Assembly (NCBI GenBank): GCA_029548585.1
Contig: JAKPNC010000100.1
Location: 1-7,634 of the forward strand
Reading direction: 5' to 3'
Length of the DNA: 7,634 nucleotides
From: a bacterium
GTDB taxonomy: Bacteria; Ratteibacteria; UBA8468; B48-G9; JAFGKM01
The notes beneath the pieces are model-generated. The model did not search any database, was not told where the DNA came from, and saw only the letters and a program-made list of their open reading frames with translations. Made by a program: the position numbers and the translations under genes. Numbering within the stretch: the first letter of the stretch is position 1; the number at the start of each line of letters is the position of its first letter. Shown here piece by piece: positions 1 through 6,888 of this stretch.

Positions 1-746
1 CCTACACCGTGTGCTGAAAACCCTATCACAAAAGGTATTTTGGAAGGCACATATTGCCCTTCAAACTTTTCCGTTTTTACTTGTACCCCCTTCTCGTTTC
101 TCATTGTCATATTTTGTTCAGTGAGCTGTCCGTTCAGATAAATGTTCATTGCTGAACCGTCAAAAGTGACTATAAGGTGGTGCCAGACATTTTCAGCAAG
201 AGGGGTTCTTGTGGAATTTATCGTGGCCCCGTTGGGCTGGCCCATTTCAAAACTCAGGGTGGTTGGTTGTTCGTACATGGATAATATTCTCCATCCCTGG
301 GAATGTCCCGAAACGGAAAGGATGGAGCCGTTTTTATATTTGCTTGCCGGCAGGATACTGCCCGGTCCCTGCCTGCGGAACCAGATTTCTGCGGTAAACT
401 GTTTATTCTCTATATTGTACGCTTCCCCTTGGTAAAAACCCCTGTCCAAACGTACCGCTTTCTTCTCCGGCCACCTGCCCTCTATAACCTTCAGGTCGTC
501 GAAAACTTCTTTCGTTGCAGGGTCGGTGTAAGGCTTGTATGTGAGATTCTTACCGTTTTTTCCAAGGTCTGCCACCGGACTCTTGCCGTCTTTCACGTCC
601 TCAAAAGTGTAATACCTCATTACGCCCTGATCCTGTTTCAAAGCATCTCTTCTTTTCAGCCATTCCTGGTATCCCCCGCTTTCAGCATGCAGATTCAAAA
701 TCAGCGATATCAATACAGCAAATGCCAATTTCGACATTCTCGTCAT
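1..746 (-). CDS. Exported LamG-domain protein, paralogue of the neighbouring gene, 5' part only
   Basis: The frame is open from the ATG at 746 to the left edge, giving 248 residues of an unfinished protein. It starts MTRMSKLAFAVLISLILNLHA, a signal peptide with likely cleavage after A21, followed by ESGGYQEWLKRRDALKQD as in the neighbour. Residues 8-39 are identical to that protein; from 40 to 127 I count 59 identical residues of 88. The LamG-like domain (from about 44) shows MRYYTFEDVKD, FTAEIWFRRQG, GWRILS, VWHHLIVTFDG and IYLNGQL. Compared with the neighbour there is an insertion of about 15 residues near 212-227 (between the NGQL strand and FEGQYVPS). Whether TPR, beta-helix and CBM9-like parts follow cannot be seen. 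It is probably exported and carbohydrate-binding. It lies 165 nt downstream of its paralogue on the same strand, so the pair is a tandem duplication. Confidence 0.88.
   Translation of the reverse strand, partial: MTRMSKLAFAVLISLILNLHAESGGYQEWLKRRDALKQDQGVMRYYTFEDVKDGKSPVADLGKNGKNLTYKPYTDPATKEVFDDLKVIEGRWPEKKAVRLDRGFYQGEAYNIENKQFTAEIWFRRQGPGSILPASKYKNGSILSVSGHSQGWRILSMYEQPTTLSFEMGQPNGATINSTRTPLAENVWHHLIVTFDGSAMNIYLNGQLTEQNMTMRNEKGVQVKTEKFEGQYVPSKIPFVIGFSAHGV
630..725 (-). repeat. Near-identical N-terminal cassette, copy B
   Basis: This is the partner of 4923-5018, in the same orientation and 4293 nt away. It encodes residues 8-39 of the partial paralogue. Just beyond it, ten codons encoding the shared RYYTFEDVKD already carry four silent differences between the genes, against one in the 32 codons of the block. 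Confidence 0.95.
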
Positions 747-751
747 GGAAA

Positions 752-757
752 CCTCCT
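752..757 (-). promoter_or_regulatory. Ribosome binding site of the second exported protein gene
   Basis: AGGAGG on the minus strand lies 5 nt before the ATG at 746, matching the arrangement in the first copy and fixing the start of the partial gene. Confidence 0.75.
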
Positions 758-864
758 GTGGTTGCAAAGAACAAACAAAACCTTTGAGACAGAGATCCTA
801 TGATAAATACATAACCCTGAATAGAAACGTAACAGGGCGGTACAAAACACCGGTTTCATTATGA

Positions 865-889
865 CAGGATTATTGTGTTTGTAATCCCG
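865..889 (-). other. Possible hairpin downstream of the 1375-residue protein gene
   Basis: As minus-strand RNA, CGGGAUUA (889-882) can pair with UAAUCCUG (872-865) over a 9-nt loop: eight pairs, one of them G-U. It starts 22 nt after the TGA stop. No U-tract follows, so it is not a standard intrinsic terminator. It could be a 3' mRNA structure or a chance inverted repeat. Confidence 0.25.
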
Positions 890-911
890 CGCTCTCTGAA
901 CGGCGTTTATG

Positions 912-3900
912 TCATTTGACAAACTTGATAGAACCGGCGTTTTCCACGCGCCAGATATAGCTTCCCGTCGCCACCCACGCAAACCAGTCTGCCCGTTTAT
1001 ACGTCCCGATATTGAAAGCAAGCTGCTGCGCATCGGCAATATTGACGCCAATACCGGCAAATGGTATTTTCATCTCGGCAGTCCATGCCTGGCTATTTTC
1101 ATCCTGTATTGAAACTTTGTATTCCACGGACTGCTCAAGTTTTTTTACAATTGAATTCGGCATGCCGAACATGTTGTTTATCCAGAATTCTCCGGCGTAA
1201 TTTCCTGTTATTGAATATATGGGTCCCGTTACCATGTCGTCTATCCACCAGCTCCTGCTTTGGGATCCATTCTGGCTTTCTATCGCTATTTCGAATATCG
1301 GTACATGTTTCTTGAGACGCGCGGGCATATTCCCCGTATACGGATCTGGATCGTGTTTCAGGGCTATGTAAAGATTGTCTTTGTCATACAGGAGCCATGC
1401 GTTACTTTTTGCCCCTTCTGTTTTATTGCCCTGATACTGCTGGCTTATGACCATGGCATTTTTCATGCCAAGGCCGTCCCATTCGTCCTTTTCCAGTTTT
1501 CCGTTTATGACAATGGGATTTTTTCTCAACGCGACATTGTAATAGGCAGGCGGACTGACCCTTCTAAGAGGAGCCATCGCGGTTTTGGCAAGTTCTTCAA
1601 GAGGTTTCCAGTCAGCCTTGTAGTATTTGCCTATATCCTCTTTTGTCCTGTTTATGGGCCAGCTTGCACGAAATTCATCCTTGTATACGCCTATATCTTC
1701 CATCGCCAGGGGTTCGCATCCCGTGATTCCATAAACGGGAGAACCCGGACGGATGTTGAAATTCATCCGGTCTTTATCTATAAAGAGTGGATTGTCGCCG
1801 TCCCAGTTGTTCCTTATTATGTTGTCCTCTTTGATACCGCCTGAAATAGAGAGGAAAGCTCCGCCGGTATTGATATTTCTCTCTATGACGTTATTCTGCG
1901 CCCATCCCACGGGTTTTTCCCTGAATAACAGGTCTACCAGCTGGGGATACCTGTAACTCCACGGCGGTTGTTTATAGTGAACTTTCTTGAGATATCCTGC
2001 AGCCAATGCGGATATCCTGTCCGCCAGGGGTTCTCCGTCAGGCGTATTGAACAGGTACGCCCTGTTTCCCTGTGAGATGCCTCTTATTTCGGCATCTATA
2101 AACATATTGTTTTCCAGTCGGTTTTCGGGCTGCGAGTTGGAGATGCCGTTGGGGATTTTGTAAAAGATGTTTTTTCCCATCACGATGCCGCCGTTTATTG
2201 CGTCTATGTGTATGGCGTTGAGTCCCTGGTTTGTGTTGGGTGAAGAATGTGTGCTTATGTGGTGGAAGAAGTTGTTCCTTATCACATCCCCCCTGCTCAT
2301 AAGATACCACGGTTCGCCGTACATGTAGACAGAACCTATTTCTCTTCCTTCGTACGGCACGTCGTGTATTTCGTTAAACTCTATTATGTTGTCATTCGCG
2401 TTGAGATAGATTGCCTGCATGGGGCTGTCGTGTATTACATTGTGAGAAACACGTTCTCCTATGCCGTCGATAATGACGGCCTGCCGGTATCCGCCGTCAA
2501 ATCTGTTAAAACTGTATATGTGGTTGTTGTCAACGACGTGCCCGTCCGGTATGAGTTTTATCCTGTCGCCGCCTCTGAGGGATACACCTCCTTCTCCCAT
2601 GCCGTGCATATCGCAGCCTATCACTTTGTGTTCCCACCCGCCGTCAACAAAGATTGCCCACTGGCCGGTATTTCGAACGGTGCTTTTTACTATCATGTTG
2701 TTCCTGCCGTTTTTTATATCCACGGCGTTGCGGCGGGTAACTTCCATCGTCAATCCCGACAGGACTGTGTTCGAAGCATTGTTCATGACTACCAGCGGGG
2801 CGTCCAGCGTGGATACAAGAATCTCTCCGCCGGCTATCCTGTCCGGAGGGTAGAAGTACAACTTGCCTGTATCACTGTCAATATACCATTCTCCCGGCGC
2901 ATCGAGCTCGCTTAAAAGGTTATAGACGTAGTAAGGGGCATCCATGCCTACCATTACTTTGTAAAGCGGATAAGTGGGATGCCACCTTGTGTCGTTATAG
3001 AGAGAAATCGTTTTGTTCTTCGTATCTATGGATTTCAGTTTGACGTGGTCTTTTGCATATACAAAATACCAGAATCCGTGAAGCCATACGTCTTTTTCAT
3101 CCAGCCATCTTTCGGGTCTGTTCCCGGAATATTTAAATTCACCGTTCTGGTATTTGCCTCTGCCTGTTGCTTCTCCGTCAGGTTTGGATAATCCTGCCAC
3201 CCTTGCATAACCGGTATTGGGCCAGCGCGCCAGCCACATGGGCTTGCCATTGAAAAAGAGTTCCATGGCGGATGGATTGCCTTTTCCGTATCCACCCCGG
3301 TTTGTCAGTTTTCCGTAATCGGTTATCCCCTGCGCCTTCAGATCCGCCACCCATACCTTCTCTTTACTCCCGTCTGGCAGCTTCTTTATTATATCTGGGT
3401 CGGCAAGGATCTTGAAACCCGAAATCTGCCTGCCTCCTATAATCCTTGCTTCTTCACCAGGGTAACTGCGGTATACCACGGGAGCCGCAGCTGTGCCGGA
3501 ATCCTCTTTTCCGAAAACAACGCTTTCGGTGACAAAGTACTTGCCTCCCCTGAGGTATACGACAATGCCTCCTTCCGGCATGCCGTTAGCCTTAATCTTT
3601 CTTACCTCCTCCTGCGCTCTCTTGATTGAGGCAAAAGGTTTTCCTTTCGTACCCGGGTTGCTATCGTTTCCGTCAGGGGATATGTATAGCTTCTGCTTTG
3701 GTCTGTTCACCCATGCGGCGAGTTTTTCTTGCCTGCTTTTCACTGCTGCCCCGTCTGCCAGTCCGTCTATCTCCTCAAGCCTGTCCCTCAGGTCCAGCCT
3801 GTAATCCTCGTGAGGAAGAGCGGAAGACTCCTGTTCCTTCAACAACCTTTCATATATGCTTCTTGCAGATGCGTATTTCTTTTCCAATTTATACGTGTCG

Positions 3901-5039
3901 CCCGTCTTTAACCCGGCTGTAAATACGTGGTGTTCAAGAGCCCCGTCTGTTTTCGTTACCTGTTCGTACAGTTTTCTTGCATTGGTGTAATGTTTTTGCT
4001 CCAGGTATACATCCGCCTCCCTGAACAGCCCGTATATCCGGTAATAAACGGTAAGATTCGGGATTGAAAAAATTTCTTTAAATGTCTTGTGCGCATTCGC
4101 GTAATCCTTCTCCAGCCTGTAGCTTTCCGCTGTATTGAAAAGAGCCAGTTCAGTCCCGTAGCCCGGCAGTCCCTTAAGCTTCTCGTATTCCGCCCGGGCA
4201 TTCTTATAATCCCCCGTCTTAAGGTATGCGTCCGCCTTTGAAAAAACTTCCTGCTCCGATATCGCTCCAGCCTTTTTTATTTCTTCAGCGCTCAGCACCC
4301 TGTCGTATATCACCACTTCGTCCACGTCCAGCAGGATGGAAGTCCCGCTCCTGTACCCTATCTTGAAAGGTTCTGTGCCGGGAAAATATTCTCCCGTATA
4401 CTCGTGGGAAGCTGCCAGCGTACCGTTCACGTAAAGCCTCATATCCCTTCCATCCCATGTGGCCGCAAGGTAATGCCACATTTTGTCGGTATACATCTTT
4501 TCGCTGGTCGCCCTTATGTTGTTCTTTTCTATACCGATGTCGAAGGACATCCACTGGGTGGGCGTATATCCGGTCTCTATTCTCCAGCCCGCGCCCCATC
4601 CGGGGGGTGAAGATATGATGAATCCGCGTTCGCTCGGATAGGGATTAAGGCTGCCCACGCCGTTTTTCCGGAACCATATTTCCACCGTGAACTGCTTGTT
4701 CTTTATGTCCGCCGGAAGCCCCTGGTACCATCCCCTGTTCAGCCTGACGGCTTTCTTTGCGGGCCACCTGCCCTCTGTGACCTGAAGGTCGTCGAATACC
4801 TCGCCTGTTTTCAAGTCCTTGTATGGGACAAAAGTCAGATCCGCCCCGCTGCCGCCGAGATCTTTCACTATGCTTTTGCTGTCTTTGACATCCTCGAAAG
4901 TGTAATATCTCACAACGCTCTTATCCTGTTTCAAAGCATCTCTTCTTTTCAGCCATTCCTGGTATCCCCCGCTTTCAGCATGCAGGTTCAAAATCAGCGA
5001 TATCAATACAGCAAATGCAAAGCCTGATGTTTTCGTCAT
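912..5039 (-). CDS. Exported LamG-TPR-beta-helix-CBM9-like protein, putative polysaccharide-active
   Basis: This complete protein has 1375 residues. Residues 1-21 form a signal peptide (charged start, then AFAVLISLILNLHA with likely cleavage after A21), so it is exported. About 44-258 is a LamG/concanavalin-like domain: RYYTFED, FTVEIWFRKNG, MWHYLAATWDG, LYVNG, and a closing DEVVIYDRVLSAEEI. Four TPR-like repeats follow (about 263-294, 298-330, 336-366, 373-404), each with an A..Y...K.Y.NA...YE pattern. From LYISPDGNDSNPGT (451) to about 1128 runs a right-handed beta-helix, with an inserted region near 545-745 and Asn/Gly-rich coils at 750-985; the overall pattern resembles GH141-type proteins. 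It closes with IGVYKDEFRASWP. Residues 1167-1375 look like a family 9-type carbohydrate-binding domain (VINGKLEKDEWDG). I infer binding and possibly cleavage of a complex polysaccharide; substrate and activity are not shown. Only two cysteines were seen. Confidence 0.9.
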   Translation of the reverse strand: MTKTSGFAFAVLISLILNLHAESGGYQEWLKRRDALKQDKSVVRYYTFEDVKDSKSIVKDLGGSGADLTFVPYKDLKTGEVFDDLQVTEGRWPAKKAVRLNRGWYQGLPADIKNKQFTVEIWFRKNGVGSLNPYPSERGFIISSPPGWGAGWRIETGYTPTQWMSFDIGIEKNNIRATSEKMYTDKMWHYLAATWDGRDMRLYVNGTLAASHEYTGEYFPGTEPFKIGYRSGTSILLDVDEVVIYDRVLSAEEIKKAGAISEQEVFSKADAYLKTGDYKNARAEYEKLKGLPGYGTELALFNTAESYRLEKDYANAHKTFKEIFSIPNLTVYYRIYGLFREADVYLEQKHYTNARKLYEQVTKTDGALEHHVFTAGLKTGDTYKLEKKYASARSIYERLLKEQESSALPHEDYRLDLRDRLEEIDGLADGAAVKSRQEKLAAWVNRPKQKLYISPDGNDSNPGTKGKPFASIKRAQEEVRKIKANGMPEGGIVVYLRGGKYFVTESVVFGKEDSGTAAAPVVYRSYPGEEARIIGGRQISGFKILADPDIIKKLPDGSKEKVWVADLKAQGITDYGKLTNRGGYGKGNPSAMELFFNGKPMWLARWPNTGYARVAGLSKPDGEATGRGKYQNGEFKYSGNRPERWLDEKDVWLHGFWYFVYAKDHVKLKSIDTKNKTISLYNDTRWHPTYPLYKVMVGMDAPYYVYNLLSELDAPGEWYIDSDTGKLYFYPPDRIAGGEILVSTLDAPLVVMNNASNTVLSGLTMEVTRRNAVDIKNGRNNMIVKSTVRNTGQWAIFVDGGWEHKVIGCDMHGMGEGGVSLRGGDRIKLIPDGHVVDNNHIYSFNRFDGGYRQAVIIDGIGERVSHNVIHDSPMQAIYLNANDNIIEFNEIHDVPYEGREIGSVYMYGEPWYLMSRGDVIRNNFFHHISTHSSPNTNQGLNAIHIDAINGGIVMGKNIFYKIPNGISNSQPENRLENNMFIDAEIRGISQGNRAYLFNTPDGEPLADRISALAAGYLKKVHYKQPPWSYRYPQLVDLLFREKPVGWAQNNVIERNINTGGAFLSISGGIKEDNIIRNNWDGDNPLFIDKDRMNFNIRPGSPVYGITGCEPLAMEDIGVYKDEFRASWPINRTKEDIGKYYKADWKPLEELAKTAMAPLRRVSPPAYYNVALRKNPIVINGKLEKDEWDGLGMKNAMVISQQYQGNKTEGAKSNAWLLYDKDNLYIALKHDPDPYTGNMPARLKKHVPIFEIAIESQNGSQSRSWWIDDMVTGPIYSITGNYAGEFWINNMFGMPNSIVKKLEQSVEYKVSIQDENSQAWTAEMKIPFAGIGVNIADAQQLAFNIGTYKRADWFAWVATGSYIWRVENAGSIKFVK
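4923..5018 (-). repeat. Near-identical N-terminal cassette, copy A
   Basis: These 96 nt encode residues 8-39 of the 1375-residue protein. They match 630-725 of the paralogue at 95 of 96 positions; the single difference (4986 versus 693) is silent, AAC versus AAT at Asn18. The block covers the signal-peptide core and the mature start up to ALKQD. Similarity drops sharply on both sides. Confidence 0.95.
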
Positions 5040-5043
5040 GAAA

Positions 5044-5049
5044 CCTCCC
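5044..5049 (-). promoter_or_regulatory. Ribosome binding site of the 1375-residue exported protein
   Basis: GGGAGG on the minus strand ends 4 nt before the ATG at 5039. The open frame allows a start nine codons upstream, but only the 5039 start has this site and gives a proper signal peptide. The paralogue has the same arrangement. Confidence 0.7.
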
Positions 5050-5109
5050 GTGACTGCAAACAACAAACAAAACCGCTGAGGCTGAAATCTTGAATCCTTA
5101 CAGGGTAAA

Positions 5110-5138
5110 CAGAAGTGTTTCAGGATGACAATCTTCTG
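5110..5138 (-). terminator. Weak possible hairpin after ribE
   Basis: On the minus strand CAGAAG (5138-5133) can pair with CTTCTG (5115-5110) across a 17-nt loop, followed by TTTACCC. The stem is short, the loop is long and the T-run is only three bases. It is at best a weak terminator and may be chance. Confidence 0.15.
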
Positions 5139-5141
5139 CTG

Positions 5142-5771
5142 TTATACGAACATGGCGCTGCCTGAAGATTCTCCCGCATGATTTCTTGTATCAAGATTTT
5201 TTTCAACATACTTAGCCAGTAAGTCGACTTCAATATTGAGCATGTCTCCCGGTCTCCTGTACTTGAGATTCGTATTTTCCATTGTAAAAGGCACCAGGAA
5301 AATTTTCACTTCTCTGACATTGAATTCCGCTATGGTCAGGGAAATGCCTTCTACGCCTATGGAACCTCTCTTTGCTGTGTATTTTTCGAACTGCATGGGT
5401 ATATCAAAAGAAAGAATTATAGAACCTCCCCTGCTGTCGAGATTTCTTAATTTTGACATAAAATCGATGTGGCCAGTCAGGAAATGACCACCTATTTTAT
5501 CACCCATTTTAAGAGCGCTTTCAAGATTCACATGCTCGCCTGTTCTTATGAGACCGAGATTTGTTTCTCTTTGAGTCTGCGTGCTGAGAGATGCCTGGAA
5601 AATATCTCCGGATACTTTTTCTGCGGTAAGACATACCCCGTTGACAGAGATGCTGTCGCCCTCTTTTATCTCTTCAGCCATTTTAGGGCACATGATTTCA
5701 CAGACGGAAAAGCCTCCATGTTCCGACATCCTTTTTACTTTTCCGACCTCTTCCACTATTCCTGAAAACAT
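5142..5771 (-). CDS. ribE: Riboflavin synthase, alpha-subunit type
   Basis: The product is 209 residues, the normal size for this enzyme, which dismutates two molecules of 6,7-dimethyl-8-ribityllumazine into riboflavin and the pyrimidinedione that returns to the pathway. Two lumazine-binding repeats are visible. Repeat 1 (about 1-97) begins MFSGIVEEVG and has GDSISVNGVCLT (38-49) and the STQTQRETNLG segment. Repeat 2 (about 98-190) follows GGHFLTGHID (94-103) and has KYTAKRGSIGVEGISLT (130-146), FTMENTNL and GDMLNIEVDLLAKYVEK. The first residues MFSGI, which form part of the active site in this family, are intact. The enzyme acts as a trimer in the cytoplasm (family knowledge). It overlaps the end of ribD by 16 nt. 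The short tail after residue 191 is lineage-specific. The next gene downstream is unrelated to riboflavin. Confidence 0.97.
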   Translation of the reverse strand: MFSGIVEEVGKVKRMSEHGGFSVCEIMCPKMAEEIKEGDSISVNGVCLTAEKVSGDIFQASLSTQTQRETNLGLIRTGEHVNLESALKMGDKIGGHFLTGHIDFMSKLRNLDSRGGSIILSFDIPMQFEKYTAKRGSIGVEGISLTIAEFNVREVKIFLVPFTMENTNLKYRRPGDMLNIEVDLLAKYVEKNLDTRNHAGESSGSAMFV

Positions 5772-6880
5772 GGTATGCCTCTTATCATTATGTCCTGCCC
5801 GAACATCTTCGTTTCCTTTATTTTGACTTCGGCAGATCCAGCCATCTTCTCCTTGTCCGCCCCCCCGATTGAAGGTATTGCCCGTGAGCTTCCAAGGATC
5901 CTGTTGCCGAAGAAGATGATGGTTTCGTCGGCGGCTTTCTCTTCCCAGAACCGGGTCAGTGTTACACTGCCCCCTTCCACAAAAAGAATGCCCACGTTTC
6001 TTTCGTAGAGGCATTCAAGTATCTCCACTGCGCTGAAAAACCTTTCATGCGTCTTCAGGATGATGATTTCGCATCTTTCCTTCTTCCTGAAGGCGGATAT
6101 CTTTTCGGCCGGAGCCCTGTCAGATGTCATTATTATCACTTCAGAGCGGGGGTCGTTCCAGAGGTTTCCTTCGAACGGGATTTTCAGCTCCGGGTCAAGT
6201 ATTACTTTCCGGTATTTTTTGCGGGAGGCCATCTGAGCGGGGAGGGAAGAAGGAAAAGCGTAGTCCAGGTGAGGATTGTCGTTCAGTACCGTTCTTATTC
6301 CCACTGAGATGGCGTCTGTCTCAAAACGAAGCTTTTTTACATACTCCCGGGATTCCTGCCCGGTAATCCACATTGAGTCCCCGGTAAAGGTGGCCGTTTT
6401 CCCGTCGAGAGTCTGTGCCCATTTGAGTATCACGTAAGGCCTCTTTTTCTCTATGTTGACAAGGTATGTCCTGTTGAGATCCATGGCTTCCCTTTCCATG
6501 AATCCCAGTCTTACCTTTATGCCGTTTTTCTCGAGCTCTTCGAATCCCCTGCCGTTTACCCTCGGGTTAGGGTCCTTCATGGGGCATATGACTTCCTTTA
6601 TTCCTGCTTCTATTATGGCTTTTGTGCAGGGAGGGGTTTTCCCGTAGTGGCAGCATGGCTCGAGGTTGACGTACAATGAAGCCCCCTTTGCCTTCTGTCC
6701 CGCTTTTTCCAGGGCTTCTATCTCGGCATGGGCCATGCCGTATGCCCTGTGGAAGCCTTCTCCGAGGATCCTGCCTCCTTTTGCGACGACGGCTCCGACG
6801 AGGGGATTGGGGCTCACAAGCCCCTTTCCGTTTTCCGCCAGTTTCAAGGCTGTTTTAACGAGGTTTTCGCTGTGGGCCAT
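5756..6880 (-). CDS. ribD: RibD, bifunctional pyrimidine deaminase/reductase of riboflavin synthesis
   Basis: This 374-residue protein has the usual length and both halves of RibD. It deaminates 2,5-diamino-6-(ribosylamino)pyrimidinone phosphate and then reduces the ribose chain with NADPH, in the cytoplasm. The N-terminal cytidine-deaminase-like domain (about 1-145) has the zinc ligands H51 (in HAE, with the proton-shuttling E53), C76 and C85 (in PCCHYGKTPPC), and the DPNPRVNGRG segment at 103-112. The reductase domain (about 147-374) starts at RPYVILKWAQTLDGKTAT and shows WITGQESR (171-178), VGIRTVLNDNPHLD (193-206), LDPELKIP and the EGG of the cofactor site (302-304). No expected residue is missing. 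The start is the ATG preceded by AGGAGGG; 8 nt separate it from the dehydrogenase stop. The last 16 nt overlap ribE, which suggests translational coupling. The assignment is firm. Confidence 0.97.
   Translation of the reverse strand: MAHSENLVKTALKLAENGKGLVSPNPLVGAVVAKGGRILGEGFHRAYGMAHAEIEALEKAGQKAKGASLYVNLEPCCHYGKTPPCTKAIIEAGIKEVICPMKDPNPRVNGRGFEELEKNGIKVRLGFMEREAMDLNRTYLVNIEKKRPYVILKWAQTLDGKTATFTGDSMWITGQESREYVKKLRFETDAISVGIRTVLNDNPHLDYAFPSSLPAQMASRKKYRKVILDPELKIPFEGNLWNDPRSEVIIMTSDRAPAEKISAFRKKERCEIIILKTHERFFSAVEILECLYERNVGILFVEGGSVTLTRFWEEKAADETIIFFGNRILGSSRAIPSIGGADKEKMAGSAEVKIKETKMFGQDIMIRGIPCFQE
5778..5783 (-). promoter_or_regulatory. Ribosome binding site of ribE inside ribD
   Basis: AAGAGG on the minus strand lies 6 nt before the ATG at 5771 and within the coding sequence of ribD. 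It fixes the ribE start at the Met of MFSGIVEEVG. The open frame extends far upstream, but that part is ribD in another frame. Confidence 0.6.
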
Positions 6881-6888
6881 TAAGGTCC

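Larger units (their letters stand above)
747..911 (-). promoter_or_regulatory. Intergenic region upstream of the second exported protein gene
   Basis: This 165-nt gap separates the tandem exported genes. The part nearest the gene (748-788) is homologous to the leader of the first copy, and GTTTCATTATGACA at 853-866 resembles the first copy's GTTTCAGGATGACA. The region between is longer here (about 25-30 extra nt, AT-rich). Conserved ends with a variable middle fit a duplicated leader or promoter region; no clear promoter boxes were recognised and no small gene is supported. Confidence 0.4.
5040..5141 (-). promoter_or_regulatory. Intergenic leader between ribE and the exported protein gene
   Basis: This 102-nt gap should hold the end of the rib transcript and/or the leader of the exported gene. 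The 41 nt next to the gene (5040-5080) match the leader of the paralogue at 748-788 in 35 positions, including the run AACAAACAAAACC on the plus strand. Farther out, GTTTCA followed two bases later by ATGACA (5117-5130) also recurs before the paralogue (853-866). I could not identify convincing -35/-10 boxes. Confidence 0.4.

Noticed and set aside
303..803. 166-codon open frame on the plus strand
   Set aside because: It is antisense to the partial exported paralogue, whose signal peptide, LamG motifs and ribosome binding site make the minus strand clearly the coding one.
790..860. Possible -35/-10 promoter upstream of the second exported gene
   Set aside because: Candidate boxes such as TTGTAC and TATTCA match the consensus poorly and are not conserved before the first copy.
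743..1060. 105-codon minus-strand frame spanning the gap between the exported genes
   Set aside because: It begins inside the 1375-residue gene in another frame, and its translation lacks any domain. The gap is better read as a leader region.
1260..1844. 194-codon open frame on the plus strand
   Set aside because: It is antisense to the CBM9-like and late beta-helix part of the 1375-residue gene and has no recognisable motif.
2247..2915. 222-codon open frame on the plus strand
   Set aside because: It lies wholly antisense to the beta-helix coding sequence, its translation is low-complexity in V, Y and H with no recognisable domain, and I saw no supporting ribosome binding site. It is a shadow frame.
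5116..5130. TTTCAGGATGACA as half of a palindromic dispersed repeat
   Set aside because: It recalls short repeats common in some environmental genomes, but no matching inverted half is present here, and the version before the paralogue differs. One occurrence cannot support a repeat family.
5772..6014. N-terminal extension of riboflavin synthase by about 81 residues
   Set aside because: The extension is an out-of-frame reading of ribD, rich in Arg and Gly; the MFSGIVEEVG start at 5771 with its own AAGAGG is the family start.
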